Below are positions 24,508 to 34,860 of a stretch of DNA of 64,000 bases, piece after piece; positions within the stretch are counted from its first letter, which is position 1; each line of letters opens with the position of its first letter. The notes under the pieces are model-generated. The model ran no database searches and was not told the origin of the DNA. It saw nothing but the letters and a program-made list of their open reading frames with translations. Source of the DNA: Rhodoferax sp. BLA1 (GTDB taxonomy: Bacteria > Pseudomonadota > Gammaproteobacteria > Burkholderiales > Burkholderiaceae_C); contig NZ_SZVI01000012.1 of NCBI RefSeq assembly GCF_013416775.1, forward strand, positions 372,001 through 436,000, read 5' to 3'. Made by a program: the position numbers and the translations under genes.

Positions 24508-27500
24508 TCATGACTGTCCTTCAATCAGGCGCACTACCTCCAGCGTTTGCAGCTCAAACAGTTGGCCGTAGATGGGGTGGCGGGGGTGGAAGATTTCGGT
24601 GGCTTTGGCTTGTGCGTCCATGCCGTCGTGGACGCCCGCTGCGGTGCAGGCGTCGAACAGGCGGATGTTTTTGACTTGCAGCTCTTCGGGGAAGAAAAGT
24701 TCGTAGACCAGTCCGTTGAGGAGGCGTTCGTATTCGGGAGCTGCCACACCGGTAAGAATTGTCTGAACGACGATTTCCACAGTAGTACGCTGATCGAAAT
24801 TGGCATTAGGAATGGGCAGGGACTCTAGTGCCTCTGGCTGAACCTCATAAAACCCGCCCTGTTTACCAACAAAAACGCACTTGGAGAAAAACGCTGACAC
24901 GGCAGAATTCAGAAGTCCAAGCAGAAACAAGGAATTACTTCCAACGTTGAAAAAGTACGAAGTGTTACCCAGAAAACTACCAGTTTTGTCAAGACAAAAA
25001 GTGGGCGCGATTGAGACTTTGGTCGAAACGATTTTGGGTTGAGCAAAGTCCTCCCAATAAGCGATGTTGTCCTGAATTTCATGCCAATCGTAAGACCCAG
25101 GTTTTCGACCAGGCCAAGCACCTTGCTCTTTGTCATTCCACGCTTCAGGCTTGGGTTTGAGCTGCGTTTGAAATGTCTTCAGGTGTGCTTTGACTGCCGG
25201 ATAAGCATCGATGTCGATTCCTCGCCTAGTGAAAATGAGCCAAATATCGCTAGATCCAGCGCGCCAGCGACTAATGTCTTTTCCACGCAAATAGGGCTTT
25301 ATCAGTTCAGCGGACTTCGGGTCTTGCTCAATAAGTTGCGCCCGAGTATTGGTATCAATAACGAACGCATCGTTGAAACCCGTAGTCACGCCACGATAGA
25401 TGCGTGCGCCCGCCGACTGACGAAGTGATGTGCCAGTTTTACGAAGGCGCTCCAGCAACCGGCGCTTTTTTGGTTGTTCAAGTTGCCAGCCACCGGGCTT
25501 GAGTTCATTTTGCGGCACAGCAAATCGTTCGGCGGCAAACACGACAGGAAAATCGCTAACGCGGTAGTTCTCATTCGTGCTGTCCCAGTTCAATACCGCC
25601 AACTCGTTCTTCACATCACTCAACGGCACCGCTTTGTCGCGCTTGGTGGCAATGACAATGGTGGGGTAAGCCAGCGCGTCAAACACGGCCTCGTCACCAA
25701 AGTCGATGATTTGGCGCAGCTCGGTGTGCGTGACCATGTATTCGCGCAGGGCTGTGCCGTATTTGGCGCGGAACCATTTGTTGCTAGTGATGAAGCTCAG
25801 ACAGCCGTGGGGGTTGAGTAGCTGGAACGAACGCTCATAAAAGTACACAAACAAGTCTGCTGTGCCACTGAAGGTGGCGTAGTGCGGCTTGAAGCGGGGT
25901 TTGTCGTCTTTGATGGACTCTTGCCGCACATAGGGCGGGTTGCCAATGACGATGTCAAAGCCGCTCTGAAAACCAAACATCCACTCGGGGTCAAAAAAGT
26001 CAGCATGGCGGTTCTGGTCAAACGGGTCCCAGGCGGTCATGCGTTCGGCATCGCCGGGCTTCAGTGTCAGCTCGGCCTTGAGCAGCGTGGCCAGCTCATC
26101 ACGCAGGCGCAAAATTTTCTCTTTGCGTTTACGCTTATCGGCAAAGCGTTTGGCCGCAAAGTGGCTGGCATTGGCATCGCGCAGCTCGGCTTCTTTCTCA
26201 GCCACCTCGGGGTTGGCCAACAGGTCTTTCTGCACGCCGCTGCGCGGAATCGGTAGCAGGGTGTTGGCGGCGACGATCTTGGTTTCCAGATTGGGCAGCG
26301 GTGTCAATCGCTGGTGATCAGTGCTCAGCTTTTGCTCCACCACCAGGCTGATAAAGAAGCGCAGCTTGGCAATCTGCACGGCGATGGGTTGAATGTCCAC
26401 GCCGTACAGGCATTTTTCGATCAGGTAGAGCTTGCGGGCGTAGTCGGCATAGTCAGGGTCGGCAAAGTCAGCATCAAACTTTTCCAGTGTTGCCAGGGCG
26501 GCGGTGGTTTGCTCGTCGCGCAGGGTGGGATCACGCAGCTTCTTGGCGCTGGCAAGCTGCTCTGCCAGTGGGGCACGGTTTTGGGCTTTCCAGAGCGCGT
26601 TGTCGGGGTCGAGCTTACGCAGCACGGCCACCAGTTTTTGCAGCATGCCCATGGGAAAGGCGCCGGAGCCGCAGGCGGGGTCGAGCACACGCAGGCGCTC
26701 TATGGCCGCGATGATTATTTGCGTTTCTTCGGCTGAAAAATCGTGGCCAGTTTGCCGGTAACTGAGCAGGCGGCGCAGACGGTCACCCAAAACGTTATCT
26801 GGCCCCCTCACTGCCGGGTAGCCAGGCATGGGGTTGGCGGCGACAGCGTCAAGGTGCAGCTCCAGATCGCCGGGGCCAGCCTCAAGGTCAAGCAACCCAT
26901 TTGCTACAAATTGTGCGGCTGATTGCGCAGGTTCTACGTGGGCTGCAGCCGATATTGGCCTTTCCAGGTAACAAACCAGGGCTTCGTCCACCATGTAGTC
27001 CACCACCTCACGCGGGGTGTAGAAGGAGCCGCTTTTTTTGCGCGCGGTGGTTTTGGTGTCGGGGTTGTAGCTGGCGAGCAGGTTCTCAAAGACCTTGCCC
27101 AGCAGCTCGGGGTCTAGGGCCACTTCTTCTTCAACCGGCGTGTTTTCTTCGATGGTGAACTTGTAGCTGTCAAAAATCTTGAGCAGGCCGCGCGGTTTGT
27201 ATTTGCGGTTTTTGGTGCCGAACACGTCGTTCAGGTCCACCTCGTCGGCACCATCGCCAAAGAACAGTTCGTTGGGGATGTGCATGGGGTTCTCGTCGCG
27301 TTCCGAGAAACCATCTACCCGTAGCACGGTTTGCTTGCCTTCGGTAACGATCAACCCTGCCAGCGTGGGGTCACGCTTGGCGTCCTCTGGCGTGACCAGT
27401 TTGTCCAAGCACTCGAACAGGCCACCATTCAAAAACGGCACCTTGCGGAACAGCGCCAGCGCGGCGTCTGGGTCTTTGAAATCACCTTTATAGCGGTAGG

Positions 27501-28620
27501 CGGTGTGGATCAGATATTTGTCCATCCGCTTGGGGCCAGCAGTGGCGCGCCACACGCGCTGCTTGTTGCCGTCTTCATCTTCATCCGCCGTTTCGGTATT
27601 GAGGGTGGCGAAAAACAGGTTTTGCAGAATGGCTTTGTAATAGTTGCCTTGTGCGCCGTGCTGGTGGGGCGGCGTGTTCAGCAGCGCCGCCAAAGCCTTT
27701 TCGTCAAACAGGGCGGCGGGCACCAAGTGCTTTTCCTTGAGAAACCAGACAAAGATAAGCCGGGTAAGCAGGCGTATCAGTGCGACCGTGGGGCGATTGT
27801 TAGTCGTTGGGTCATCTGACTTCTCCAGAGGCTGGCCTTTGGGGAACACCACGCCCGTGCGTGCGAGGATGGCCCAGTAGTACCACTCGGCCAGGTCTTT
27901 GTAAAAGCGGTCATTCAGTGCTTTGACATCCAGCACCTTGAGCCAGGCTTCATACAGCTTGTCGAAGCTGGAGGGGACGTACTTCGCGTCCACCTCAGTC
28001 AACGCCATGCTTTCTAGAATGCGCAGGTGAGCGGCGTGGGGGGTGCCCAGATCAATGTCTTTGATGACGGAGACTTTGCCTTCAATCACATCCTGCGACG
28101 CATCGCGTTTGTTGGCCCGGCGGTGGATCACCGAAATGGACAGAAGTGGTGTGCCATCTTCCCGCGGGTGGCGAAACAACAGAACAGCGGGCATGGGGAA
28201 CAGGCGATTGACCTCGCGCGTGAGCGCGGCCAGGCGGGTGCGCGACCATGCGCCAGGTTTCAAATCCAGCGCCAAGAAGACAAAGCTCTCCACCAGCCAT
28301 GCCTGCACACCCCCTGTGTCAGTCAATAGGCTCATTTGCCCAGCAGCCAAAGCGGGCAGTTCGTCATTGGTGAGTTGGAACAGGAAAGCGGCGCTTTGCC
28401 ACTCGGCCAGGCTGGCATGTACGGGGTTGAGCTGCTTGCTACCACCCAGCAGGTTTTCAACTTCTTTGGCAAACGCTTGGGGTTGGGTGGGCAGCTCTAG
28501 TGTTTTGTGGCTGGCATAACCCAGTTTGCCAAGCAATGCGGTTGCGCTAGTGCGTAGATCGCCAGTGGCCAAGGTGTGCAGCGCGGCTTGAAGCTCTGCG
28601 CGTAGAAGCTTGCCGCTCAT
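24508..28620 (-). CDS. Large N6-adenine DNA methyltransferase (Eco57I/type IIG-like) of Hma-like operon
   Basis: A 1370-residue protein. The SAM-binding motif I is in LRVLDPACGSGAFPMGML (about 640-660) and the amino-methyltransferase catalytic motif is NPPY (about 896) in VIGNPPYVRQES; TSNKWFRAKYG follows. The N-terminal 500 residues are helical and lack an obvious PD-(D/E)XK nuclease motif near the start, and the C-terminal part (GVTTGFNDAFVID, YLRGKDISRW) resembles the TaqI/Eco57I specificity domain. Its start overlaps the helicase stop (ATGA). It probably modifies host DNA at a specific site as the self-marking part of the system. Confidence 0.9.
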   Translation of the reverse strand: MSGKLLRAELQAALHTLATGDLRTSATALLGKLGYASHKTLELPTQPQAFAKEVENLLGGSKQLNPVHASLAEWQSAAFLFQLTNDELPALAAGQMSLLTDTGGVQAWLVESFVFLALDLKPGAWSRTRLAALTREVNRLFPMPAVLLFRHPREDGTPLLSISVIHRRANKRDASQDVIEGKVSVIKDIDLGTPHAAHLRILESMALTEVDAKYVPSSFDKLYEAWLKVLDVKALNDRFYKDLAEWYYWAILARTGVVFPKGQPLEKSDDPTTNNRPTVALIRLLTRLIFVWFLKEKHLVPAALFDEKALAALLNTPPHQHGAQGNYYKAILQNLFFATLNTETADEDEDGNKQRVWRATAGPKRMDKYLIHTAYRYKGDFKDPDAALALFRKVPFLNGGLFECLDKLVTPEDAKRDPTLAGLIVTEGKQTVLRVDGFSERDENPMHIPNELFFGDGADEVDLNDVFGTKNRKYKPRGLLKIFDSYKFTIEENTPVEEEVALDPELLGKVFENLLASYNPDTKTTARKKSGSFYTPREVVDYMVDEALVCYLERPISAAAHVEPAQSAAQFVANGLLDLEAGPGDLELHLDAVAANPMPGYPAVRGPDNVLGDRLRRLLSYRQTGHDFSAEETQIIIAAIERLRVLDPACGSGAFPMGMLQKLVAVLRKLDPDNALWKAQNRAPLAEQLASAKKLRDPTLRDEQTTAALATLEKFDADFADPDYADYARKLYLIEKCLYGVDIQPIAVQIAKLRFFISLVVEQKLSTDHQRLTPLPNLETKIVAANTLLPIPRSGVQKDLLANPEVAEKEAELRDANASHFAAKRFADKRKRKEKILRLRDELATLLKAELTLKPGDAERMTAWDPFDQNRHADFFDPEWMFGFQSGFDIVIGNPPYVRQESIKDDKPRFKPHYATFSGTADLFVYFYERSFQLLNPHGCLSFITSNKWFRAKYGTALREYMVTHTELRQIIDFGDEAVFDALAYPTIVIATKRDKAVPLSDVKNELAVLNWDSTNENYRVSDFPVVFAAERFAVPQNELKPGGWQLEQPKKRRLLERLRKTGTSLRQSAGARIYRGVTTGFNDAFVIDTNTRAQLIEQDPKSAELIKPYLRGKDISRWRAGSSDIWLIFTRRGIDIDAYPAVKAHLKTFQTQLKPKPEAWNDKEQGAWPGRKPGSYDWHEIQDNIAYWEDFAQPKIVSTKVSIAPTFCLDKTGSFLGNTSYFFNVGSNSLFLLGLLNSAVSAFFSKCVFVGKQGGFYEVQPEALESLPIPNANFDQRTTVEIVVQTILTGVAAPEYERLLNGLVYELFFPEELQVKNIRLFDACTAAGVHDGMDAQAKATEIFHPRHPIYGQLFELQTLEVVRLIEGQS

Positions 28621-31600
28621 GCTGGGCTACCCAGTGATGGCTGGATCACCAGCCAAGTGATGAGTTCAAAGTCGTTGTTACTTTTCACCGCCCTGCTTGC
28701 ATCCATGAGTTTGCCGCCACGGCTTGTAAACAGGTTAGCAGCGTTTTTTCGGGTGAATTGGGCCACGATGGCGGCCACAGTTTTGTCCAGTAGTGCGGAG
28801 TACGCGCTCATGTCTTGCCCATGGCGGGTTTGCTCGTCAAACAGTTTGCACAGGTCGGTATAAGGTTCTGTCTTGCCCTGACAGAGGACGCGGAAAATTT
28901 CCAGCACTTGCTTGGGTGCAGCAAAGTTGTAGCGCACCACGCCATCAGCCTGTATGTAGACCAAGAAATACGGGCTCAATGGGTTGACCGTTTGGTTATT
29001 CGTTTCAACACCCTGCGCCGCCTTGTGCTGTTGCTGGCGCAGGCAATAAATAACGCCGGGCTTGACAGAGGCATGCTCGGTGCTGGCGGGCACAACACCG
29101 TACAGGCCGTAAGGCGCGTCTTGCAACTTGGTGCGGTTGGCATCCACATAGTTACTCAGGTCCATACGGAAGTCGTCCAGGCTGAACTCATTCAGCGCCA
29201 CGGATTCATTGAAGTCTTCCAAGTCCAGCACCTCGTCTTTCAGGCGCATGAGTTGCTTGTCGCGGTACTTCAGATCTTGGTGAATTAACTCTTCAAGTTC
29301 CGCATTGGTCAACACGTTGTCTTCATTGGTGGCAGAAATATCTACCAATGCCATGCGCGCCTCAACCCGGTTTTTGAGGTTGATGTACTTATTTAAGTCT
29401 GGCGTAGGCCAGAAGTTGACGAGCTGAATGGTGTCGTTCGGGCTACCGATGCGGTCAATACGGCCAAAGCGTTGAATGATGCGCACCGGATTCCAGTGGA
29501 TGTCGTAGTTGACCAGTAAGTCGCAATCTTGCAGGTTTTGGCCCTCAGAGATGCAGTCGGTGGCAATCAGAATGTCAATCTCTCCGTCTTGCGGCATCTT
29601 GGACATCTTGGCACGCTGCTTGGCGCGCGGTGCAAAGTTGGTCAGTATCTGGTTGAACTCGGCCGGACCAAAAGTGGAGCGGTTGGGACGTGCACCGCCA
29701 GACACCAGCGCAATGTGGCTGCGCAGAGTTGTGCTGGCCCAGGGCTCCAGTTGCTCATATAGATAGGCTGCTGTGTCTGCAAAGGCGCAGAACACGATGA
29801 TCTTGCGATTGGATTCACCACGGATATTTGTGGTGGGCGTTGTGACCTTGGCTTCGATGATGTCTTTGAGTTCCGCCAGCTTGGCATCGCGCTCGGGCGT
29901 AACGCCGCCAGCACTTTCTGCAAGCATGGAAAGCTGCCGTTTGTCGGTGGCCAGATCTGCCAGCCAATCGTCCACACGCATGTGCTCCAAGCGGTATTTA
30001 AGGCTACCCACCTCAAAGGCTTCACGCAGTTCCTCGTCTTCTTCGGCCTCCATCAAAAACAGCGTAGCTTGCAGGTCCTGCGCTTTGCCGTCGCGCAGTT
30101 TTTGGTAGGCTTTCAGTCGCTCTTCCAAGTCTTCGATCTTGCTAACTGTGCGCTCCATGGTGATGGCGAACGATTTGACTGAGCTTTCCAGTCGTTTCAA
30201 GAAGTTCACCTTCATCATGCCGATCAAAAACTTTTCACGGTTCTCCTGGCTGAAATTGCGTACATTGGTTTCGCCCTGGTACTGGTCCTTGAATTGGGGC
30301 AGCACATAAATGGAGGGTTTGAAAAGAGCCAGTTGGTACTTTTCAATCTCTTCATTTAACTTGTCGTAGGTGGGGAAACGGCCCTTGCTATCAATCTCTG
30401 AATACTTGGAAATCGGTTTGGCACGTTTGGGGAATTTGCCGATTTGCGCGATGGAGGCGCGGTAGTATTTTTGGATGTGCTTGCGGGAGCGGGCGATGGT
30501 CAGCTCATCCAGCAAGGTGAAGAACCCAGCGGGCAGCCCGTCCATCAGGTCTTTGGGGTCACGTTCACCAGGAAGTTTTGCCCACGCAGAAAAGGTTTTT
30601 TGTGCAGTGTCTAACGTTTGTTTGATGCTGGCAATGCCCGTGGTCGGCATCAGGGCATGATCGCGTCCCTCGGACACAAGGTAAAGCTGGTTGCGCAGGT
30701 CTTTCAAGTCGTTGTTGACCGGCGTGGCCGACAGCAGCATCACCTTGGTTTTTACCCCCGCCTGGATGATGTCTTGCATCAGCTTTTCATATCGACTCTT
30801 TTTGTCGTCCTTACCTTTGACGTTGTTTCGGAAGTTGTGCGATTCATCAATCACCACCAAATCGAAGTTGCCCCAGTTAATGGCACCAATGTCAACGTCT
30901 CCAGCCTTTCCAGAATCACGAGACAGGTCGGTGTGGGACAGCACCATGTAGCTGAACCGGTCGCGAACGAAGGGGTTGAGCTCGGTCATGTTGCTGCCGA
31001 GGTAAACCGTCCAGTTCTCTCGCAGCTTTTTGGGACACAGCACCAGCACGCGGTGGTTGCGCAGCTCAAAGTATTTGATGACGGCCAGCGCGGAATATGT
31101 TTTTCCCAAGCCAACGCTATCGGCCAGGATGCAGCCGTTGTGAGTGTTGATTTTCTGAACAGCGCCCTTGACACCGTCTTTTTGGAATTCAAAAAGGGTT
31201 TTCCAGATTTCGGTGTCGGTGATGGCGGTGTTGTCAAAAAACTGGGCGTGCTCCTCCTGCCCAGACAGGAACTTTTCAAAGACGTGGAACAGAGTCTTGA
31301 AGTAGATGAACTCAGGGGAATGGTCCACGTAGAGCTGCGCCAGATACTCCAGCACTTTGGCTTTGACATCTTCGACCAGCGCGGTGTCTGACCACAATTC
31401 ATCAAACCAAGCTTTCAGGTCGGATCGGTCACGGTCACTATCGACCACCATGTTCAACTCGATATTCGGTGCAGCAGACAGGCCTAAACCGCGCTGGGTG
31501 AAGTTGGAACTGCCCATCAGAGCGTGTTCGCGTCGACCGTCGTCGATGTGGTACAGCTTGCCATGCAGCAAGTTGGCTTCGCGGATGGAACGGACTTCGA

Positions 31601-31970
31601 CCTTGTTGGTGATCCATTCGGCACAGCGGCGGGCGACTTCCTTTTGCTGAAGGCGGTTGGCAAGTTCCAAACCTTCGTCTTCAATCTTGAAGGCCTTTTT
31701 GTCGGTCTTCTCGGGGTCTAGTGTCTGAATGAACTTTGGCTCACCGAACAGGAACTGGAGGGATTCGATCCCGTCGAGCTGATCGCTGAGGGCTTCGTAG
31801 GCATAAATGGTGAAGTAGGCCGACACGACTGAAAGGCGGCTGCCGTTGCTGGCCTTCTCTTTCAGGAATTCTGCGACTTTGCCCCTAGTCCTGTTGTCTC
31901 TGATACCTGATTTCAAGTGAATCCCTTTGTGATGCGGTACCAGATGTTGCACATATCGAAACTGCGACAT
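28617..31970 (-). CDS. PLD-like plus SNF2-type helicase of Hma-like operon
   Basis: A protein of about 1117 residues and the first gene of the operon. The N-terminal domain (about 1-180) is phospholipase D/nuclease-like, with one HxK motif HGKLYHIDD (about 136-144) and GSSNFTQRGL. A superfamily 2 helicase follows: Walker A VGLGKT (about 288), DESHNFRN (about 373), LLSATPVNN, then ILIATDCISEGQNLQ and QRFGRIDRIGS (motif VI, about 838). The C-terminal 250 residues match no family I know. The start is ATG 31970 or the TTG just before it; no strong ribosome-binding site is seen. DNA translocation coupled to cleavage of foreign DNA is an inference. Confidence 0.9.
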   Translation of the reverse strand: MSQFRYVQHLVPHHKGIHLKSGIRDNRTRGKVAEFLKEKASNGSRLSVVSAYFTIYAYEALSDQLDGIESLQFLFGEPKFIQTLDPEKTDKKAFKIEDEGLELANRLQQKEVARRCAEWITNKVEVRSIREANLLHGKLYHIDDGRREHALMGSSNFTQRGLGLSAAPNIELNMVVDSDRDRSDLKAWFDELWSDTALVEDVKAKVLEYLAQLYVDHSPEFIYFKTLFHVFEKFLSGQEEHAQFFDNTAITDTEIWKTLFEFQKDGVKGAVQKINTHNGCILADSVGLGKTYSALAVIKYFELRNHRVLVLCPKKLRENWTVYLGSNMTELNPFVRDRFSYMVLSHTDLSRDSGKAGDVDIGAINWGNFDLVVIDESHNFRNNVKGKDDKKSRYEKLMQDIIQAGVKTKVMLLSATPVNNDLKDLRNQLYLVSEGRDHALMPTTGIASIKQTLDTAQKTFSAWAKLPGERDPKDLMDGLPAGFFTLLDELTIARSRKHIQKYYRASIAQIGKFPKRAKPISKYSEIDSKGRFPTYDKLNEEIEKYQLALFKPSIYVLPQFKDQYQGETNVRNFSQENREKFLIGMMKVNFLKRLESSVKSFAITMERTVSKIEDLEERLKAYQKLRDGKAQDLQATLFLMEAEEDEELREAFEVGSLKYRLEHMRVDDWLADLATDKRQLSMLAESAGGVTPERDAKLAELKDIIEAKVTTPTTNIRGESNRKIIVFCAFADTAAYLYEQLEPWASTTLRSHIALVSGGARPNRSTFGPAEFNQILTNFAPRAKQRAKMSKMPQDGEIDILIATDCISEGQNLQDCDLLVNYDIHWNPVRIIQRFGRIDRIGSPNDTIQLVNFWPTPDLNKYINLKNRVEARMALVDISATNEDNVLTNAELEELIHQDLKYRDKQLMRLKDEVLDLEDFNESVALNEFSLDDFRMDLSNYVDANRTKLQDAPYGLYGVVPASTEHASVKPGVIYCLRQQQHKAAQGVETNNQTVNPLSPYFLVYIQADGVVRYNFAAPKQVLEIFRVLCQGKTEPYTDLCKLFDEQTRHGQDMSAYSALLDKTVAAIVAQFTRKNAANLFTSRGGKLMDASRAVKSNNDFELITWLVIQPSLGSPA

Positions 31971-32300
31971 CAAGTTTTTTGGTTTTTACTTTCTTGTGAT
32001 CGGTACTGTACTGCACTGCACAAAAATCCAACTGAGGAACGAATGCATGGGGAGCCTAGCTACGAAGCAATCATTCTCTTGGCCTTCGCTACGAGCTTGA
32101 AGGGCTTGATATCTGGTGCCGCCACCGTTGAGTTGCTGTCTGTTTCAGGCATTTTACTAAGGTGGTCGAAGAGGCCGTTGGTGGAACATTGGCACTTGAA
32201 GTGCTGCGCGCATTGAGTGACGCTCAAATATAGGTTGTCGGTGCCGACGATGATCTGACGCTATTGCGTACACTTCGTCATAAAAAATGCAGGGGAAAAG
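31971..32300. promoter_or_regulatory. Divergent intergenic region between Hma-like operon and first TcmP gene
   Basis: About 330 bases with no supported gene. It separates divergent transcription units and so should hold both promoters. The direct repetition GGTACTGTACTGCACTGCAC (about 32002-32021) is a possible regulatory site. An open frame reading rightward from 31917 overlaps the helicase start and looks spurious. AGGGG just before ATG 32301 is the ribosome-binding site of the TcmP gene. Confidence 0.4.
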
Positions 32301-33512
32301 ATGGAAAAGGTCTTCATACCAAGCTCTTACGATGGTCGTGAGCAGGCTTGGATCAAGCACCAGCTTTTGCAAAGCTATTTTGAAAAACTGATACTGATCA
32401 TTGGAATGTCTCCTCAACGTGATCGTTCGGTTGAGATTTGCTATGTGGATTGTTTTGCTGGACCTTGGGGCGATGAGTCTGAGAGCTTGGAAAGCACATC
32501 TATCGCCATTTCATTGCGCACGATGGCCATATGCCGACAAAAGCTGGCAAAGTTGAACGTTCAAGCCACAATGCGGGCTTTATATATTGAGAAAGACCCC
32601 AAGGCATTCGGGCGGCTATCGCAGTATTTAGACGTCGCCACTCCTGCAGGTGTGGATGCAAAGTGCAAACAAGGTGATTTTTTGGATCTCCGAGAGCAAA
32701 TATTGGATTGGTGCGGCCCATCTGCTTTCGTGTTTTTTTTCATCGACCCCAAGGGATGGAAAACTGTGGGGATTGATAAGCTTAAACCACTGCTCAAACG
32801 CCCTCGATCCGAATTTTTGATTAACTTCATTTACGACTTCATCAATCGTACAGCTTCGATGCCAGCGTGGCAGTTCGAGATTTCGGAGTTCCTTGGTGTA
32901 TCAATGGATGTGGTTCAACGTCTGGACGGGCTACGCCCAAATGAACGAGAGCGCCTGCTTCTAGACAGTTATCGGGCCGGTCTCAAGCGAAATCGGCCAT
33001 TTTCGAAGCAGAAATTCAGACCTAGAACTGCATATGTTCGAGTTCTTGATCCAAGCCGAGATAGACCTAAATATCATTTAGTCTACTTAACCAATCACCC
33101 CAAGGGGGTTATCGAGTTCATGGAAATTTCGCAGGGAGTAGACCTGGTTCAGCAGCAGGTGCGAGCCAACAAACGATATGAGATTCGAGAGTTACAAACG
33201 GGAATGCTGGATATGTTCTCCGACGAACCGGATACGAACACCCAGATCGTGCAGGTAAATGCACAGGATGTCGATAGCTATTGGTTCCGCTATCTCGAAA
33301 ATGGTTCCAGATCCATTGGTGAGGAGGAATTTGCCGATATATTGGAGCAGACGGATTGGATGCCGGGTGATTTGCAATCTTCTCTAGTGCGTTTAATACG
33401 CTCTGGTCAGTTGCGTAACTTAGATGCGGTGAATTCTAGGCCCAAACGCCCATTGCATATCGAAAATGCCGAACGCCTAGAGCTGATACCAAATGTGCGG
33501 TATCCTCGATAG
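32301..33512 (+). CDS. tcmP: Three-Cys-motif partner protein TcmP (first copy)
   Basis: A 403-residue protein of the TcmP family, whose members usually sit next to a three-Cys-motif (DUF5131/Gp37-Gp68) gene. The N-terminus has AWIKHQLLQSYFEKLILI and CYVDCFAGPWGDES (48-60), a Rossmann-like glycine loop such as in SAM-dependent methyltransferases. FFFIDPKGW (about 160) is the family's DP motif. The C-terminal third looks like a winged-helix region. Function is not established. It is transcribed toward the second TcmP gene, and its DNA is clearly more AT-rich than the host genes. Confidence 0.85.
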   Translation: MEKVFIPSSYDGREQAWIKHQLLQSYFEKLILIIGMSPQRDRSVEICYVDCFAGPWGDESESLESTSIAISLRTMAICRQKLAKLNVQATMRALYIEKDPKAFGRLSQYLDVATPAGVDAKCKQGDFLDLREQILDWCGPSAFVFFFIDPKGWKTVGIDKLKPLLKRPRSEFLINFIYDFINRTASMPAWQFEISEFLGVSMDVVQRLDGLRPNERERLLLDSYRAGLKRNRPFSKQKFRPRTAYVRVLDPSRDRPKYHLVYLTNHPKGVIEFMEISQGVDLVQQQVRANKRYEIRELQTGMLDMFSDEPDTNTQIVQVNAQDVDSYWFRYLENGSRSIGEEEFADILEQTDWMPGDLQSSLVRLIRSGQLRNLDAVNSRPKRPLHIENAERLELIPNVRYPR

Positions 33513-33582
33513 ACAACGCTTGAGCTTTCATGGTGGTCATTTTTAGCACATTCTGAAGTTGTCTTGGCAATTTGATATTTTG

Positions 33583-34860
33583 TCAAATCAAGGTAATTTG
33601 TTTGGACGGCTCAATGACATCGTTAAGACTAAACGTTTTATTTGTGGATCTCCTGACTGTACAACCATCTTTGGAAACAATAACGATATTTTTTGAAGCA
33701 TGCAATTGACGCGTGGCTTCCATTAAATGGTTTTCTGCCGCAGTTGAGTTGGTTACGCAGTTTTGAAAAATGTCAGCAAGACGAGTCGGTTTGTCGAGTT
33801 TGTATATGGTTTGTCCAAAATGTTCTCGCACTCCATTTATGCAAGCTTCCCGTGACCCTTCTCCTGAGAATTCAAAAGTTTCCTGTCCTGTGTAGTCGCT
33901 ATCTTTATTTGCATTGTAGCCAAGGACAAATATTCCAGGATCCAATTCATGCCCGAATTCAGTTGCATGTTCCCAATGCAATGATTTCATGACTGCATGC
34001 GCACGATATGAATTCGACAGGTGAATTAACCAATAGCCCCAAGAATTCAGTCCAATAGGTTTGACAAAGAATAGAGTCATATACTTTGCACCTGTTTCTG
34101 ATTTAATACCGTTCGCAACGTATCGCTGTAATGTTTTTCGCCATTCTTGCTTCTGAGTTGCTTTGAGTAGTCTTAGATTTTCCCATGGAATATATTTATC
34201 TAAACCGATGTTTTCTAAAGGCTTTCGGTTAGCCGCCCTGTCTGATAAATATGTTGTTAGATTGTCAACGTTAAACGTCATGACAACCTCCGCGCCCTTC
34301 AGCGTTTGTAGGATGTTAGCTATTTGGGGAAGCGGTATGTCTTTATAACTGTATTGATCCAATAGAAATAAAGCGTGTTCGCCCATTTTTCGCTGCTGAA
34401 CTTTTTGAATAACGTATGGGAGTGCCTGAAGAAATTCTTTCGTAATAATTTCAGTTTTGTTGTAGTCAATTAGATCAATGGCATTTTCATCACTCTTTGC
34501 ATTTATAAAATATCTGAGATAGTTTGTTGTATCCGGAGAAATGTCGATGAATGAATACTCCACATTGACATTGCGTGGAATGCGCCTATTCTGATTAAGA
34601 TGTATTCTGGCTTCACGTATCGCCCGCATCATCAAGACTGGTGAACCATCTACCTGGCCCCCATCCTCTGCTAGGTAACAACCTCCACCGCAAAATCCAT
34701 CAACAATGGAAAGTCGAAGTTCTGGAATGTTTGCTTGCGCCATTAACGTCAGAACATATTTTCTTACATATTCCTCAATAATGGTGTGTTTGGTTTGACT
34801 GTGTCGATCGAGAAGTGGAGGAGGAGACCCAATCCTCCAAAAGTATTTTCTGTCAGTCAT
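33583..34860 (-). CDS. tcmP: Three-Cys-motif partner protein TcmP (second, divergent copy)
   Basis: A 425-residue second TcmP-like protein. It shares layout but little sequence with the first: N-terminal TKHTIIEEYVRKYVLTLM, Rossmann-like VDGFCGGGCYL (about 53-63), YSFIDISPDT and FLLDQYSYKDIPL. Its ATG follows the DUF5131 stop directly (TAAATG), so the two are coupled, and this copy is the natural partner of that DUF5131. The gene is strongly AT-rich, the lowest GC of the window by eye, which marks recent transfer. Activity is unknown; nucleic-acid or tRNA modification is only a guess. Confidence 0.83.
   Translation of the reverse strand: MTDRKYFWRIGSPPPLLDRHSQTKHTIIEEYVRKYVLTLMAQANIPELRLSIVDGFCGGGCYLAEDGGQVDGSPVLMMRAIREARIHLNQNRRIPRNVNVEYSFIDISPDTTNYLRYFINAKSDENAIDLIDYNKTEIITKEFLQALPYVIQKVQQRKMGEHALFLLDQYSYKDIPLPQIANILQTLKGAEVVMTFNVDNLTTYLSDRAANRKPLENIGLDKYIPWENLRLLKATQKQEWRKTLQRYVANGIKSETGAKYMTLFFVKPIGLNSWGYWLIHLSNSYRAHAVMKSLHWEHATEFGHELDPGIFVLGYNANKDSDYTGQETFEFSGEGSREACINGVREHFGQTIYKLDKPTRLADIFQNCVTNSTAAENHLMEATRQLHASKNIVIVSKDGCTVRRSTNKTFSLNDVIEPSKQITLI

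Noticed and set aside
24508..31970. DISARM or BREX as the identity of the helicase/methylase operon.
   Set aside because: No DUF1998 protein, PglZ, BrxC or BrxA/BrxB homologue is present. The composition fits helicase-methylase-ATPase better.
31917..32216. Open frame of 99 codons in the gap beside the helicase gene.
   Set aside because: It overlaps the helicase start on the other strand, has no ribosome-binding site and no recognisable features.
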